From the NCBI GenBank assembly GCA_022508635.1, contig JAFLUV010000035.1:1-15563 (forward strand): a stretch of DNA of 15,563 nt. The letters run 5' to 3'. The position numbers and the translations under genes are program-made. Below, one piece after another: positions 1 to 7,819 of the stretch. A model generated the notes under the pieces. It was not told where the DNA came from and made no database searches. It saw only the letters and a list, made by a program, of their open reading frames with translations. Each line of letters starts with the position of its first letter. The first letter of the stretch is position 1. Source of the DNA: Prevotellaceae bacterium. Lineage in GTDB: Bacteria > Bacteroidota > Bacteroidia > Bacteroidales > Bacteroidaceae.

Positions 1-31
1 ATTCAACGCGTTCGTTTGGCGAAACCATGCG

Positions 32-63
32 CAAAGTTACGGTATTTCTTCCTTATATCCAAG
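32..63 (-). promoter_or_regulatory. Leftward Bacteroidetes-type promoter for a gene outside the window
   Basis: Read on the minus strand, 39-32 is TAACTTTG, an exact match to the Bacteroidetes -7 box TAnnTTTG. Twenty bases upstream, 63-60 reads CTTG, one base off the -33 box TTTG. The 19-21 base spacing of this promoter class is respected. Transcription would start near base 25 and leave the window to the left. Bases 1-31 therefore probably hold the leader or first codons of a minus-strand gene. An ATG at 28-26 is open to the edge but lies at or before the expected transcript start, so I do not call it as a gene. Confidence 0.5.
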
Positions 64-67
64 CCTA

Positions 68-308
68 ATGATGAAGAAAACCGGTCACGACGATAAAAAA
101 AACCGGTCACGGTGCTGAAGCAATCCGTCTCCGGTATTGAAATAAACCAACCTTGGTATTGAAGGAAACCGTCCCTGGTACTGAAGGAAACCAGTCCTGG
201 TATTTAAGCAGGCCGTCCCTGGTACTGAAATAAATCAACCCTGCTGCTAAAGCAAACCAGCCCCGGACTAAAGCAGGCCGCCCCTGACGATGAAGCAGGC
301 CGCGTCAG
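68..308. repeat. Degenerate 22-base tandem array, 11 units
   Basis: The stretch divides into consecutive units beginning at 68, 90, 112, 134, 156, 178, 200, 222, 244, 266 and 287. All are 22 bases except the one at 266, which is 21. On the plus strand the units follow GTAYTGAAGnAAACC then about seven bases ending CCTG. The best-conserved parts are TGAAG, AAACC and the final CTG. The left-most two units carry CCGGTCACG at their right end and have drifted most from the middle. The period is not a multiple of three and there is no plausible reading frame through it, so it is not a protein repeat. On the minus strand the array begins with the tldE stop codon (307-305) and ends just before the leftward promoter at 32-63. 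Function is unknown. Confidence 0.85.
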
Positions 309-1615
309 CAGCCGCCGAAGGCTACGTCCTCGAAGACGAGCGTGGGGATGAGTTCAGCCTCCCAGGGGTCGGCATCGTTGCAGGTCTGGCTCAGGCGTTT
401 CCAGACATCGAGCATGTTGCCGGTGACGTTCATGCCGCTCACGGGCTGGGTGACGATGCCGCGCTCTATGAGAAAGCCCTCGATGCCATAGGAGAAGTCG
501 CCCGTCACGGGGTCGCAGTTGCCGCCGTTGAAGTCGGTGACGAGGATGGCCTTGTCCGACTCCGCCGTCACCTCCTCCTTGCTCTTCCCGCCCTGCTGCA
601 TGATGAGGTGGTGGATGCCTTGCGTGGTAGGTGCCATGCCCAGCTTCCTGCCCGTCGGCGTGTCGATGAAGTACGTCTGCAGGCAGCCTTCGGTGAAGAG
701 CTCGCGCCGCTGCGTCGCCACGCCGTCGTAGTCGAAGAGCGAGGCGCCGCGCGTGCCGGGAATCAGCGGGTCGTCCACGATGCTGACCAGCGGCGAGACG
801 ACCTGAGTGCCGAGCCTGCCCAGGAGGAAGGAGGCCTTCTGCTGCAAGGCCTGCCCGTTCATGGCCGAGAGTATGGGCTGCAGGAAGCTCCCGGCGCAGG
901 GCGACTCCAGTATCATGCGGTAGCGTCCGCCGGGTGCCGGCCTCTGTCCTATCTTGCTGAGCGTGCGCCGGAGCGCAGTCCGGGCAATGCCGCTCCTTGG
1001 CATCTGGCTGAAGAAGAGGCGCGACTCGCCCCATCCGTCCATGGGATGCTGGCCGCCCGTCCCCTCTACGGTGACGATGCTCGTCAGCGTGCAGTAGCTG
1101 CTTTGCTCGCTCCCGTCGAAGCCGTTCGAGATGAGGTAGTGCGCCCGGTGCTGGCGGTCGGCATAGCGCGTCTGCATGCTGATGATGCGCCTGTCGCTCC
1201 CCTCCGCCTCGGCAGCAATCTCCTGCACCAGCGAGAGCTTGTCCCCCGACCCCCTCTCCGAGAGCGAGGCGTCGAAGTTCCGCAGGTCCGGGCCTCCGCC
1301 CCTGTAGTAGCGCTCCGGGTCGGCAAGCGTCCGGCTCTCGTCCGGCTCCAGCAGGCGGGTCGTCTCGTAGGCCTGCCGGATGAATCCCTCCACGGAGTCC
1401 GGGCGCAAGTCGTTCGTGTAGAAGAAGCCGTCACGGCCGTCGAGGTAGAGGTTGACGGCGAGCGAGAGGGACGTAGCCCGCAGCATCTTCTCCACCTTTC
1501 CGTCGCGCAGCACGATGTTGTCCTCGCTGTTCTCCATGAGGACGAGCTTGTAGCCGGGTCTCGACGGAAGCTTCCGGATGACCCTCTCGGCATGGTATGT
1601 CAGTTCTGCATTCAT
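305..1615 (-). CDS. tldE: TldE/PmbA-like subunit of the TldD-TldE metalloprotease
   Basis: This 436-residue protein belongs to the TldD/PmbA family, close to the usual length of about 450. In known systems TldE pairs with TldD as a heterodimeric protease that degrades unfolded peptides and matures some modified peptides such as microcin B17. TldE itself lacks the zinc-binding HExxxH motif, and none is visible here, which fits the non-catalytic partner. The end (IPTLVFEDVAFGGC) aligns with the usual family C-terminus, so it does not look truncated. I chose MNAELTYHAER at 1615 because its ATG overlaps the tldD stop as ATGA, implying coupled translation; a reading frame 25 codons longer would lie inside tldD. 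The stop codon is the first three bases of the 22-base array save one. The gene is visibly GC-richer than the lipoprotein gene to its right. Assignment as TldE rather than a second TldD rests on position and the missing motif. Confidence 0.88.
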   Translation of the reverse strand: MNAELTYHAERVIRKLPSRPGYKLVLMENSEDNIVLRDGKVEKMLRATSLSLAVNLYLDGRDGFFYTNDLRPDSVEGFIRQAYETTRLLEPDESRTLADPERYYRGGGPDLRNFDASLSERGSGDKLSLVQEIAAEAEGSDRRIISMQTRYADRQHRAHYLISNGFDGSEQSSYCTLTSIVTVEGTGGQHPMDGWGESRLFFSQMPRSGIARTALRRTLSKIGQRPAPGGRYRMILESPCAGSFLQPILSAMNGQALQQKASFLLGRLGTQVVSPLVSIVDDPLIPGTRGASLFDYDGVATQRRELFTEGCLQTYFIDTPTGRKLGMAPTTQGIHHLIMQQGGKSKEEVTAESDKAILVTDFNGGNCDPVTGDFSYGIEGFLIERGIVTQPVSGMNVTGNMLDVWKRLSQTCNDADPWEAELIPTLVFEDVAFGGC

Positions 1616-3051
1616 CCTACTGTCAGTTTGTCTATCAGCACCGTCGGCAGTCCTTGGCTGACGGCCACCCTCTGCCCCTCCTTCCCGCACATGCTGGCGC
1701 TGTGGTCTATGCGCAGGTTGTCGCCCACCATGCTGATGCGGCGGAGCGCCTCGGGGCCGTTTCCGGTGATGTTGAGGTCGCGCAGCGGTCGCGTCAGCCG
1801 CCCGTCTTCAATAAGATAGCCCGTCTTCATGAAGAAAGTGAAGTCGCCGGCACCGATCTGCACCTGCCCGTTCGTGAAGGACTGGGCATAAATGCCGCGG
1901 CGCACGCTGCGGATGATGTCTTCCTCCCTGGCCTCTCCCGGCAGCATGTAGGTGGAACGCATTCGCGGTAGCGGCGTGCAGCGGAAGCTCTCGCGCCGTC
2001 CGTTGCCGGTAGGCTCCGTGCCGAGCTGCCTGGCACTGATGCGGTCGTAAAGGAAACTGCTGAGCCTTCCGCGGTCGACCAGCACGGTGCGCTGTCCCGG
2101 TATGCCCTCGTCATCGTATCGCAGCATGCCGGCATCTCCGGCCATCGTACCGTCGTCCACGATGCTGATGTCCGGACTGCATATCTCCTTGCCGAGCTGT
2201 CCGGTGAAGATGCTGTCGCCGGTGCGGATGAAGTCTGCCTCGAAGGCGTGTCCGATGGCCTCGTGCAGGAGGATGCCGCTGCTGCCTGCCGCCATCACGA
2301 CGGGCATCTCGCCGCCCTCTGTCTGCGAGGCAGAGAAGAGAAAGTCCGTCCGCCGTATGGCCTCGCCGGCAATCTCCTCGATGAGGGCGTCGCTGAAGAA
2401 CTCTGCCCCCGTCTGCATCATCCGTGTGGCATAGCCCATCTGCGTCTGTCCGCCCCTCTCCATGACAATGCTCAGCGAGAGCGACATGCGAGGACGGAGG
2501 TCGTGGAACGCAGTGCCGTCGCTGGAGGCAAACTGCACCTCCTGGCTTCGCTGCGAGACATACGCCTTGACCTTAATGACAGAGGCATCGAGCGAACGAG
2601 CCTTTTCCTCCACCTTCTGCAGCAGTTGCCTCGTGGCAGCAGGATCAAGCAGCCGGGGAGAAGCAGCCTCTGCCCACAGATCTTCCACTGCACCTCCCTG
2701 CATTCCCGCAGTGCCCGGCGGCAGCGACGAAATCCCCGCGCCTCCTTTTCCCTGAGACATGCTGCCCGCAGCAAACCTCGCAGCCTGCAACATGGCACGT
2801 TCGCCCAGATCCATCGTGTAGGCATAGCCTGTACGGCCGTCCTTTACGGCACGGATGCCTGCACCATAGAGGCACACCTGCTGCGCCTGGCTCACCTTGC
2901 CGTCTTGCAGCACCATGCTGTTGATGCGCGTATCCTCCATGAAGATGTCTGCATACTCTCCGCCACCGGAAAGTGCCGCAGAGAGAATACGCCTCATCCC
3001 CGGAATGTTTTCGGAAAGAGGCGGGAAAGAATGTTTTGTCGTATTACTCAT
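1612..3051 (-). CDS. tldD: TldD-like zinc metallopeptidase, catalytic subunit
   Basis: This 479-residue protein matches TldD (about 480 residues in E. coli). The catalytic zinc motif is HEAIGH at residues 263-268, followed by the acidic FEADF segment. Downstream are the TldD blocks GNGRRESFR with PLPRMRSTYMLPG, then SMVGDNL and the near-terminal CGKEGQ. The family acts on extended, unstructured peptides threaded into the TldD-TldE dimer in the cytoplasm. No signal peptide is evident. I start at MSNTTKHSF (3051): an upstream in-frame ATG at 3117 would place its first 22 codons across the terminator hairpin of the preceding gene. A GGAG lies nine bases before the chosen ATG. No promoter box is visible in the 86-base gap, so expression may depend on read-through or on an unrecognised promoter. 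Confidence 0.92.
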   Translation of the reverse strand: MSNTTKHSFPPLSENIPGMRRILSAALSGGGEYADIFMEDTRINSMVLQDGKVSQAQQVCLYGAGIRAVKDGRTGYAYTMDLGERAMLQAARFAAGSMSQGKGGAGISSLPPGTAGMQGGAVEDLWAEAASPRLLDPAATRQLLQKVEEKARSLDASVIKVKAYVSQRSQEVQFASSDGTAFHDLRPRMSLSLSIVMERGGQTQMGYATRMMQTGAEFFSDALIEEIAGEAIRRTDFLFSASQTEGGEMPVVMAAGSSGILLHEAIGHAFEADFIRTGDSIFTGQLGKEICSPDISIVDDGTMAGDAGMLRYDDEGIPGQRTVLVDRGRLSSFLYDRISARQLGTEPTGNGRRESFRCTPLPRMRSTYMLPGEAREEDIIRSVRRGIYAQSFTNGQVQIGAGDFTFFMKTGYLIEDGRLTRPLRDLNITGNGPEALRRISMVGDNLRIDHSASMCGKEGQRVAVSQGLPTVLIDKLTVG

Positions 3052-3092
3052 AAAAGAGCGCTCCGTCCGTGGGAAGACACGGCATAATAAAG

Positions 3093-3126
3093 ACCGGGGA
3101 TGTGCCAATGCCGACACATCCCCGGT
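3093..3126 (-). terminator. Intrinsic terminator after the TlpA-like lipoprotein gene
   Basis: A perfect 12-base inverted repeat pairs ACCGGGGATGTG (3093-3104) with CACATCCCCGGT (3115-3126) around a ten-base loop. On the minus strand the stem is followed by CTTTATTATG, a short U-rich tail. It begins 12 bases after the lipoprotein stop codon and ends 41 bases before the tldD start, so it should separate the two transcripts. Confidence 0.8.
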
Positions 3127-3137
3127 AGAAAATACTG

Positions 3138-4232
3138 TTACTTGTCAAGGTATTTTGCCAGAACCTTGTCCAGCTGCTCACCGCGCAGGTTGGTCTCGAT
3201 GACCTTGCCGTCGGGATCATAGAGGATGGTAGCAGGGATACTCTTGATGTTATAAAGGTCGCTGGCTGCACACTGCCAACCTTTCAGGTCGCTAATCTGA
3301 GGCCATGTGATGCCGAGGTCCTTGACACCCTTCTCCCATGCTTCCTTATTGTTGTCAAAGGAAATGCCTACAATGTCGAAGCCCTTGTCGTGGTACTTCT
3401 CGTAGCAAGCCTTGACGTTAGGCATCTCGGCACGGCAAGGACCGCACCAGCTTGCCCAGAAGTCCACGAGGACATACTTGCCCTTGCCCACAAAGTCGGT
3501 GAGGTGGCACTCCTGGTCGTTGAGGTCTTTGCCCACGAAATCTACGACCATTGCTCCGGGTTGCTTGTTCCTTTCGCCGCCAAGCAAGGTACGCACATGG
3601 TCGAGCATCTCACTGTCCTTGTACTTGTAGTCCTTCATGAAGTTGTCCACAAACTCCACTCCGAGGTTGGCTCCCGTGGTTCTGAGGAAGTAAATGGGTA
3701 CCATGTTGTCGGCATTCTCCAGGATAGCCTGCCTTTGTGCGGCAGCAATGTCCTCCTCGATAGCATCGTAACGCTTCTGGAAGCCCTCCATCACGTCGTC
3801 GGGAAGCATGCCTTCGCATTCCTTGTGTGCCTTGTTATAGTCCTCAAGGAACTGGTTCATCTGGCTTTTTGCTACGACCACGCGTTCATAAGCCTCGGAA
3901 AGCTTCTTGTTCTGGTCAGAGCCTTTCGTCACCTCTGCCTTTTCGCCCTTGACGGTTATCTCGATGGGAGTCCCGTCTATAATGACCGGACAAAGGGGAT
4001 GATCGCCGTTGGCACTGTAACTTATCATAGCGATGGCAGTATTTACCGTGTCCAACCTGAACGTAATTGTTCCGTCAGCAAACTCACCTTCAGCAAGAAG
4101 CTTGGAGTTGATAAGGTAGACAGGCTTCGGGTCGCCCAGCTCGCCGGTAATTTTGATTTCATTTTTTTTCTCAGCACAAGCTATCATACAAATGACAGCA
4201 AACAGAGTCAGTAGGGGAGATGTCCTTTTCAT
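3138..4232 (-). CDS. TlpA/ResA-like thiol-disulfide lipoprotein with DUF4369-type N-terminus
   Basis: This is a 364-residue exported protein. Residues 1-19 form a lipoprotein signal (KR, hydrophobic run, then MIAC with the lipid-bearing Cys19). Residues about 24-115 resemble the DUF4369 beta domain common in Bacteroidetes redoxin proteins. Residues about 115-215 are charged and mostly helical. The C-terminal part from about 225 is a thioredoxin fold of the AhpC/TSA-redoxin type, with the active site WCGPC (Cys263 and Cys266) and a SIPAT segment carrying the expected cis-proline. Such proteins act in the periplasm as disulfide reductases, for example in cytochrome maturation, or in envelope oxidative-stress defence; the substrate here cannot be told from sequence. 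It is a single-gene unit with its own promoter (4276-4307) and terminator (3093-3126). The fold is certain and the physiological role open. Confidence 0.92.
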   Translation of the reverse strand: MKRTSPLLTLFAVICMIACAEKKNEIKITGELGDPKPVYLINSKLLAEGEFADGTITFRLDTVNTAIAMISYSANGDHPLCPVIIDGTPIEITVKGEKAEVTKGSDQNKKLSEAYERVVVAKSQMNQFLEDYNKAHKECEGMLPDDVMEGFQKRYDAIEEDIAAAQRQAILENADNMVPIYFLRTTGANLGVEFVDNFMKDYKYKDSEMLDHVRTLLGGERNKQPGAMVVDFVGKDLNDQECHLTDFVGKGKYVLVDFWASWCGPCRAEMPNVKACYEKYHDKGFDIVGISFDNNKEAWEKGVKDLGITWPQISDLKGWQCAASDLYNIKSIPATILYDPDGKVIETNLRGEQLDKVLAKYLDK

Positions 4233-4275
4233 TGTCGTATATTATTTATATAATGTATATGCTATTCGCGCCTTG

Positions 4276-4307
4276 CAAAGGTACGCCTTTTTTTCCCGCC
4301 CGTCAAA
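4276..4307 (-). promoter_or_regulatory. Bacteroidetes-type promoter of the TlpA-like gene
   Basis: On the minus strand TTTG at 4307-4304 is followed after 20 bases by TACCTTTG at 4283-4276. Both boxes match the Bacteroidetes TTTG / TAnnTTTG consensus exactly, and the spacing is ideal. The predicted transcript starts near 4269 and gives a leader of roughly 36 AT-rich bases before the ATG at 4232. The promoter lies just 3' of the uxaC stop codon. Confidence 0.8.
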
Positions 4308-4325
4308 TGTTTTGCATGGAAATTT

Positions 4326-5729
4326 TCAAAAGCGGAAGTATCGCTTGGCATTGTAGTAGGAAATATCTTCCACCATCTGCCGAATGAAGGGAAGTTCTTC
4401 GGTTGGCAGCTTACCATCCTCCACGTCCTGGCCAATGAGGTTGCACAGACAACGGCGGAAGTATTCGTGACGGGGATAGGAAAGGAACGAACGGCTGTCA
4501 GTCAGCATGCCGACGAAGCGGCTCAGAAGACCAAGCACAGAGAGGCAGTTCATCTGGCGCTCCATGCCGTCGAGCTGGTCATTGAACCACCATCCGCTGC
4601 CGAACTGTAGCTTGCCTGGCACAGGGCCTTCCTGAAAGTTCCCTATCATTGTGGCAAGCATTTCGTTGTCCGAAGGGTTAATGCAATAAAGGATGGTCTG
4701 CGCCAACTGCCCTTCATTGTCCAACCGGTCAAGGAAACGTGAAAGGCTTTCGCTGGTATTCCATGTGCCAATGCTGTCATATCCGGTATCAGGACCCAGA
4801 CGACGGTACATGCGTGAGTTGTTGTTGCGCATCGGTCCATAATGGAATTGTTGTGTCCAACCTGCCCTTGCATCCATGCGCCCGCCTTCAAGCATCAGTG
4901 CAGAGCGGAACTTTCCGACTTCCTCGGTGGTAGGCTGCTTGCCATCCATCACTTTCCGGAAGATGCTGTTTATTTCCACCTCTGTGAAATCATCTGCATA
5001 AAACTCATTCACACCATGATCCGATAGGCGGCATCCTACGTGATGGAAGAAGTCATGACGTTGCTGCAAGACATTAAGCAGGTCGGTATAAGAGCGAATC
5101 TCCTGCTTGGCAGTCTGTCCCAGCAGCTCAATGTAGGAGCGGTAAGCAAAGGGATTGTCTATCGCCATCGCTTTGTCCGGGCGCCAGGTTGGCAAAACCT
5201 TTACCTCAAAACCACTATCTTGTACGGCAATGTGATGTGCAAGGGTGTCGGCAGGATCGTCGGTAGTGCAGACAACCTCTACGTTATAACGACGCATCAG
5301 TCCCCGAGCGGAAAATTCTGGCTGTCGTAGTTTTTCGTTGCACTCATCGTATATCTCGCGAGCCGTCGACGCATTAAGCAGCTTGTTGATGCCGAATGCT
5401 GTGCGAAGTTCAAGGTGCGTCCAGTGGTAAAGTGGGTTGCGCATGCAGTAAGGCATCGTTTCAGCCCACTTCTGGAACTTTTCCCAGTCAGAGGCATCGC
5501 CAGTGATATATTTCTCCTCCACACCGTTGCTGCGCATGGCACGCCATTTATAATGGTCACCGCCGAGCCAGAGCTCTGTGATGCCGGAAAAGCGATGATC
5601 CTCGGCAACCTCTTTGGGATTGAGGTGACAATGGTAGTCGATGATGGGTAATCGGGCAGCATGGTTGTGGTATAAGTCCTGTGCCGTTGCAGATTGCAGC
5701 AGGAAATTTTCGTCCATGAATGTTTTCAT
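4326..5729 (-). CDS. uxaC: Glucuronate isomerase (uronate isomerase)
   Basis: This 467-residue protein matches UxaC (470 in E. coli) end to end. UxaC interconverts D-glucuronate and D-fructuronate, and also D-galacturonate and D-tagaturonate, in the cytoplasm. The N-terminal block IIDYHCHLNP (His33 and His35) is the amidohydrolase-type metal site. It is followed by the family block WLGGDHYKWRAMRSNGV and by NPLYHWTHLELR. It is the last gene of the exuT-SDR-uxuA-uxaC operon, 17 bases after uxuA. The start MKTFMDENF is taken because it resembles the normal UxaC N-terminus; the methionine at codon 5 is a possible alternative. With UxuA beside it and no UxaA/UxaB in view, glucuronate is the likelier substrate. 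No clear terminator follows; only about 18 bases separate its stop from the next promoter. Confidence 0.97.
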   Translation of the reverse strand: MKTFMDENFLLQSATAQDLYHNHAARLPIIDYHCHLNPKEVAEDHRFSGITELWLGGDHYKWRAMRSNGVEEKYITGDASDWEKFQKWAETMPYCMRNPLYHWTHLELRTAFGINKLLNASTAREIYDECNEKLRQPEFSARGLMRRYNVEVVCTTDDPADTLAHHIAVQDSGFEVKVLPTWRPDKAMAIDNPFAYRSYIELLGQTAKQEIRSYTDLLNVLQQRHDFFHHVGCRLSDHGVNEFYADDFTEVEINSIFRKVMDGKQPTTEEVGKFRSALMLEGGRMDARAGWTQQFHYGPMRNNNSRMYRRLGPDTGYDSIGTWNTSESLSRFLDRLDNEGQLAQTILYCINPSDNEMLATMIGNFQEGPVPGKLQFGSGWWFNDQLDGMERQMNCLSVLGLLSRFVGMLTDSRSFLSYPRHEYFRRCLCNLIGQDVEDGKLPTEELPFIRQMVEDISYYNAKRYFRF

Positions 5730-5746
5730 ATCACTGTTCCTCTCTC

Positions 5747-6916
5747 TTATTCCATGCTCATGGCAATACCCATCTCCAATCCCCGCAGTTCAGCAAGACC
5801 TCTTAAGCGGCCGATGCAGCTGTAGCCAGGATTGGTCTTCTTCTTCAGGTCATCGCACATTTGGTGCCCATGGTCGGGACGCATGACGATATGCTTCTGC
5901 CGTTTCTGCTGAATCTCAAGAAAAGCCTTCATCACTTCGTACATCGGAACGTCGCCTTCCAGATGGTTTGCCTCATGGAAATTTCCTTCATTGTCACGCT
6001 TGGTGCTACGCAAGTGGACAAAATCGATGCGATCCCAGAAACGGCGCATCATGGCGGGCAGGTCGTTCTGCGCACTCACGCCAAATGAACCAGTGCAAAG
6101 GCAAAGGCCGTTAGCAGGGCTGGGAACGGCATCGATGAGTGCCTGAAAATCCTCGGCAGTGCTGAGGATGCGCGGTAAGCCAAGGATGGACATGGGCGGG
6201 TCGTCAGGATGAATAACAAGCTTTACGCCTGCTTTTTCTGCGGTAGGGCACACCTCGCGGAGGAAATAGATGAGATTTGCGCGAAGCTTTTCCGGTGTAA
6301 TGTCCTTGTAGCGATCCAACTCTTTTTGGAACTGCTCCAGTGTGAAACTCTCCTCAGAACCAGGCAGACCGGCTATCATGTTACGGGTGATAATCTCCTT
6401 TTCTGCCTCGTCCATCTGTTCGTAGCGTATCTTAGCCTTGGCTATCTCTTCGGCAGAATATTCCTTTTCCGATCCGGGACGATGCAGGATAAAAAGGTCG
6501 AAAGCGACAAAGGCTGCTCGCTCGAAGCGAAGGGCACGGCTGCCATCGGGCATCTCGTAGGCAAGATTGGTACGTGTCCAGTCAAGAACCGGCATAAAGT
6601 TGTAGGTCACAACGTCCACACCGCACTCGCCCAGATTCGTAAGGCTCTGCTTGTAGTTGTCTATATAGCGCAGGAAGTCGCCCGTTTGCGTCTTGATATG
6701 CTCGTGGACAGGCACGCTTTCCACCGCAGCCCACCGCAATCCTGCGTCCTCTATGACTTGCTTACGCTTTAATATCTCTTCCTTTGTCCATACCTCACCG
6801 TTAGGAATATGATGAAGTGCTGTCACGACGCCTGTAGCACCGGCTTGACGGATGTCCTGTAAACTGACAGGGTCATTCGGACCATACCAGCGGAAACTTT
6901 GTTCACAAAGATACAT
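5747..6916 (-). CDS. uxuA: D-mannonate dehydratase
   Basis: This 389-residue protein (394 in E. coli) dehydrates D-mannonate to 2-keto-3-deoxy-D-gluconate in the cytoplasm, in a metal-dependent reaction. The N-terminus (FRWYGPNDPVSLQDIRQAGA, then TGVVTALHHIPNGEVW) is diagnostic. Further family blocks are VIHPDDPP, CLCTGSFG, HLRS and HIVMRPDHGHQ, which carry the histidine, cysteine and aspartate metal ligands and catalytic residues of this TIM-barrel enzyme. It lies 45 bases downstream of the SDR gene and 17 bases upstream of uxaC, in one operon. Its first codons (TAT CTT TGT) happen to spell a promoter-like box, which I judge coincidental. Confidence 0.97.
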   Translation of the reverse strand: MYLCEQSFRWYGPNDPVSLQDIRQAGATGVVTALHHIPNGEVWTKEEILKRKQVIEDAGLRWAAVESVPVHEHIKTQTGDFLRYIDNYKQSLTNLGECGVDVVTYNFMPVLDWTRTNLAYEMPDGSRALRFERAAFVAFDLFILHRPGSEKEYSAEEIAKAKIRYEQMDEAEKEIITRNMIAGLPGSEESFTLEQFQKELDRYKDITPEKLRANLIYFLREVCPTAEKAGVKLVIHPDDPPMSILGLPRILSTAEDFQALIDAVPSPANGLCLCTGSFGVSAQNDLPAMMRRFWDRIDFVHLRSTKRDNEGNFHEANHLEGDVPMYEVMKAFLEIQQKRQKHIVMRPDHGHQMCDDLKKKTNPGYSCIGRLRGLAELRGLEMGIAMSME

Positions 6917-6961
6917 AATTCGTTCGTTGTTTCGTTAATACTTTCTGATGTCGCTTGCCTC

Positions 6962-7774
6962 TTAGATAGAAAAGGCATCAAAGCCGCCGTCGACAATGGA
7001 GAGTACTCCAGTGACGAAATTGCTGGCATCGCTGATGAGATAGTGTATCGTGCCAAAGAGTTCCTCGGGTTCTGCGAAACGACCTGCCGGTGTGTGGGCA
7101 ATGATAGTCTTTGCGCGGTCGGTCAGCGATCCGTCCTCATTTGTAAGCAAGGCACGGTTCTGGTTTGTGAGCAGGAAGCCTGGCACGATGGCATTTACGC
7201 GCAAGCCGGGATTGAACTTCGTTGCCAGCTCGGTAGCCATATACTTCGTGTAGTTGCCGATAGCAGCCTTGGCTGCACCATAGCCAACGACGCGAGTAAG
7301 GGGACGCAGTGCACTTTCAGAGCAGAAATTCACGATTGCCCCCTTTTCATTCTTTGCCATCACTGGGACAAATACCTGCGTAGGCAGGACTGTCCCGAAG
7401 AGGTTCAGATCCACGACTTTCCGGAAAGCGTCAATATCTAAGTCAAGGAACGTCTTGTCGGGTGCAATGGTTGCGCCCGGCATATTGCCTCCTGCTGCAT
7501 TGAGCAGGATGTCAATAGTGCCGAAGCGTGCCACTATGTCCTCACGGTTTTGTTCCAGGACTTCCTTCTTCAATACGTCAGTTACAAGGAAGAGTGCTTC
7601 TCCTTTCTTGCAGAGTTCTGCTTCGAGTTCCTTCCCTTGGTCTTCTATACGGTCAAGCACGACTACCTTTGCGCCTTGCTCTACGAGATAGTGGGCTATG
7701 TTCCTGCCCAGGATGCCGCAGCCGCCAGTCAGCACGACGACTTTTCCTTGAATATCAAATAAGTTTCTTCTCAT
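6962..7774 (-). CDS. SDR oxidoreductase, probable D-mannonate oxidoreductase (fructuronate reductase)
   Basis: This 270-residue protein is a classical short-chain dehydrogenase. The cofactor-binding loop is TGGCGILG (residues 16-23), the structural motif is LNAAG (91-95), and the catalytic Ser152, Tyr165 and Lys169 lie in FCSESALRPL and YGAAK. The C-terminus FVTGVLSIVDGGF is typical. From its place between exuT and uxuA I infer that it reduces D-fructuronate to D-mannonate with a nicotinamide cofactor. That step is done in E. coli by UxuB, a larger and unrelated long-chain dehydrogenase. SDR enzymes in this role are known from hexuronate loci of other bacteria. I leave the symbol empty because it is not homologous to E. 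coli UxuB. The alternative, a KduD-like ketodeoxyuronate reductase, is less likely with UxaC and UxuA adjacent. Confidence 0.88.
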   Translation of the reverse strand: MRRNLFDIQGKVVVLTGGCGILGRNIAHYLVEQGAKVVVLDRIEDQGKELEAELCKKGEALFLVTDVLKKEVLEQNREDIVARFGTIDILLNAAGGNMPGATIAPDKTFLDLDIDAFRKVVDLNLFGTVLPTQVFVPVMAKNEKGAIVNFCSESALRPLTRVVGYGAAKAAIGNYTKYMATELATKFNPGLRVNAIVPGFLLTNQNRALLTNEDGSLTDRAKTIIAHTPAGRFAEPEELFGTIHYLISDASNFVTGVLSIVDGGFDAFSI

Positions 7775-7819
7775 CGTTGTTATGGTTTAATTCTTAATTT
7801 CTTGTTCTTATTCTTGTTT

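Noticed and set aside
1..28. Start of a minus-strand gene at the left edge (ATG at 28-26)
   Set aside because: Only nine codons are visible and the ATG falls at or before the predicted transcript start, so no gene call can be supported.
68..308. Possible CRISPR array
   Set aside because: Units are 22 bases, contiguous and degenerate throughout; there is no alternation of conserved repeats and unique spacers and no cas genes.
290..1819. Long plus-strand reading frame opposite tldE and tldD
   Set aside because: It lies antisense to two well-recognised genes, its translation has low-complexity composition and no family features, and it is a frame shadow of GC-rich coding sequence.
3052..3117. 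Upstream start for tldD, adding 22 residues
   Set aside because: The extension would run across the 12-pair terminator stem and its residues do not resemble a TldD N-terminus or an export signal.
6906..6913. TATCTTTG promoter-like box on the minus strand at the uxuA start
   Set aside because: It is formed by the second to fourth codons of uxuA, would start transcription inside the gene, and has no purpose for the next gene 1.2 kb away.
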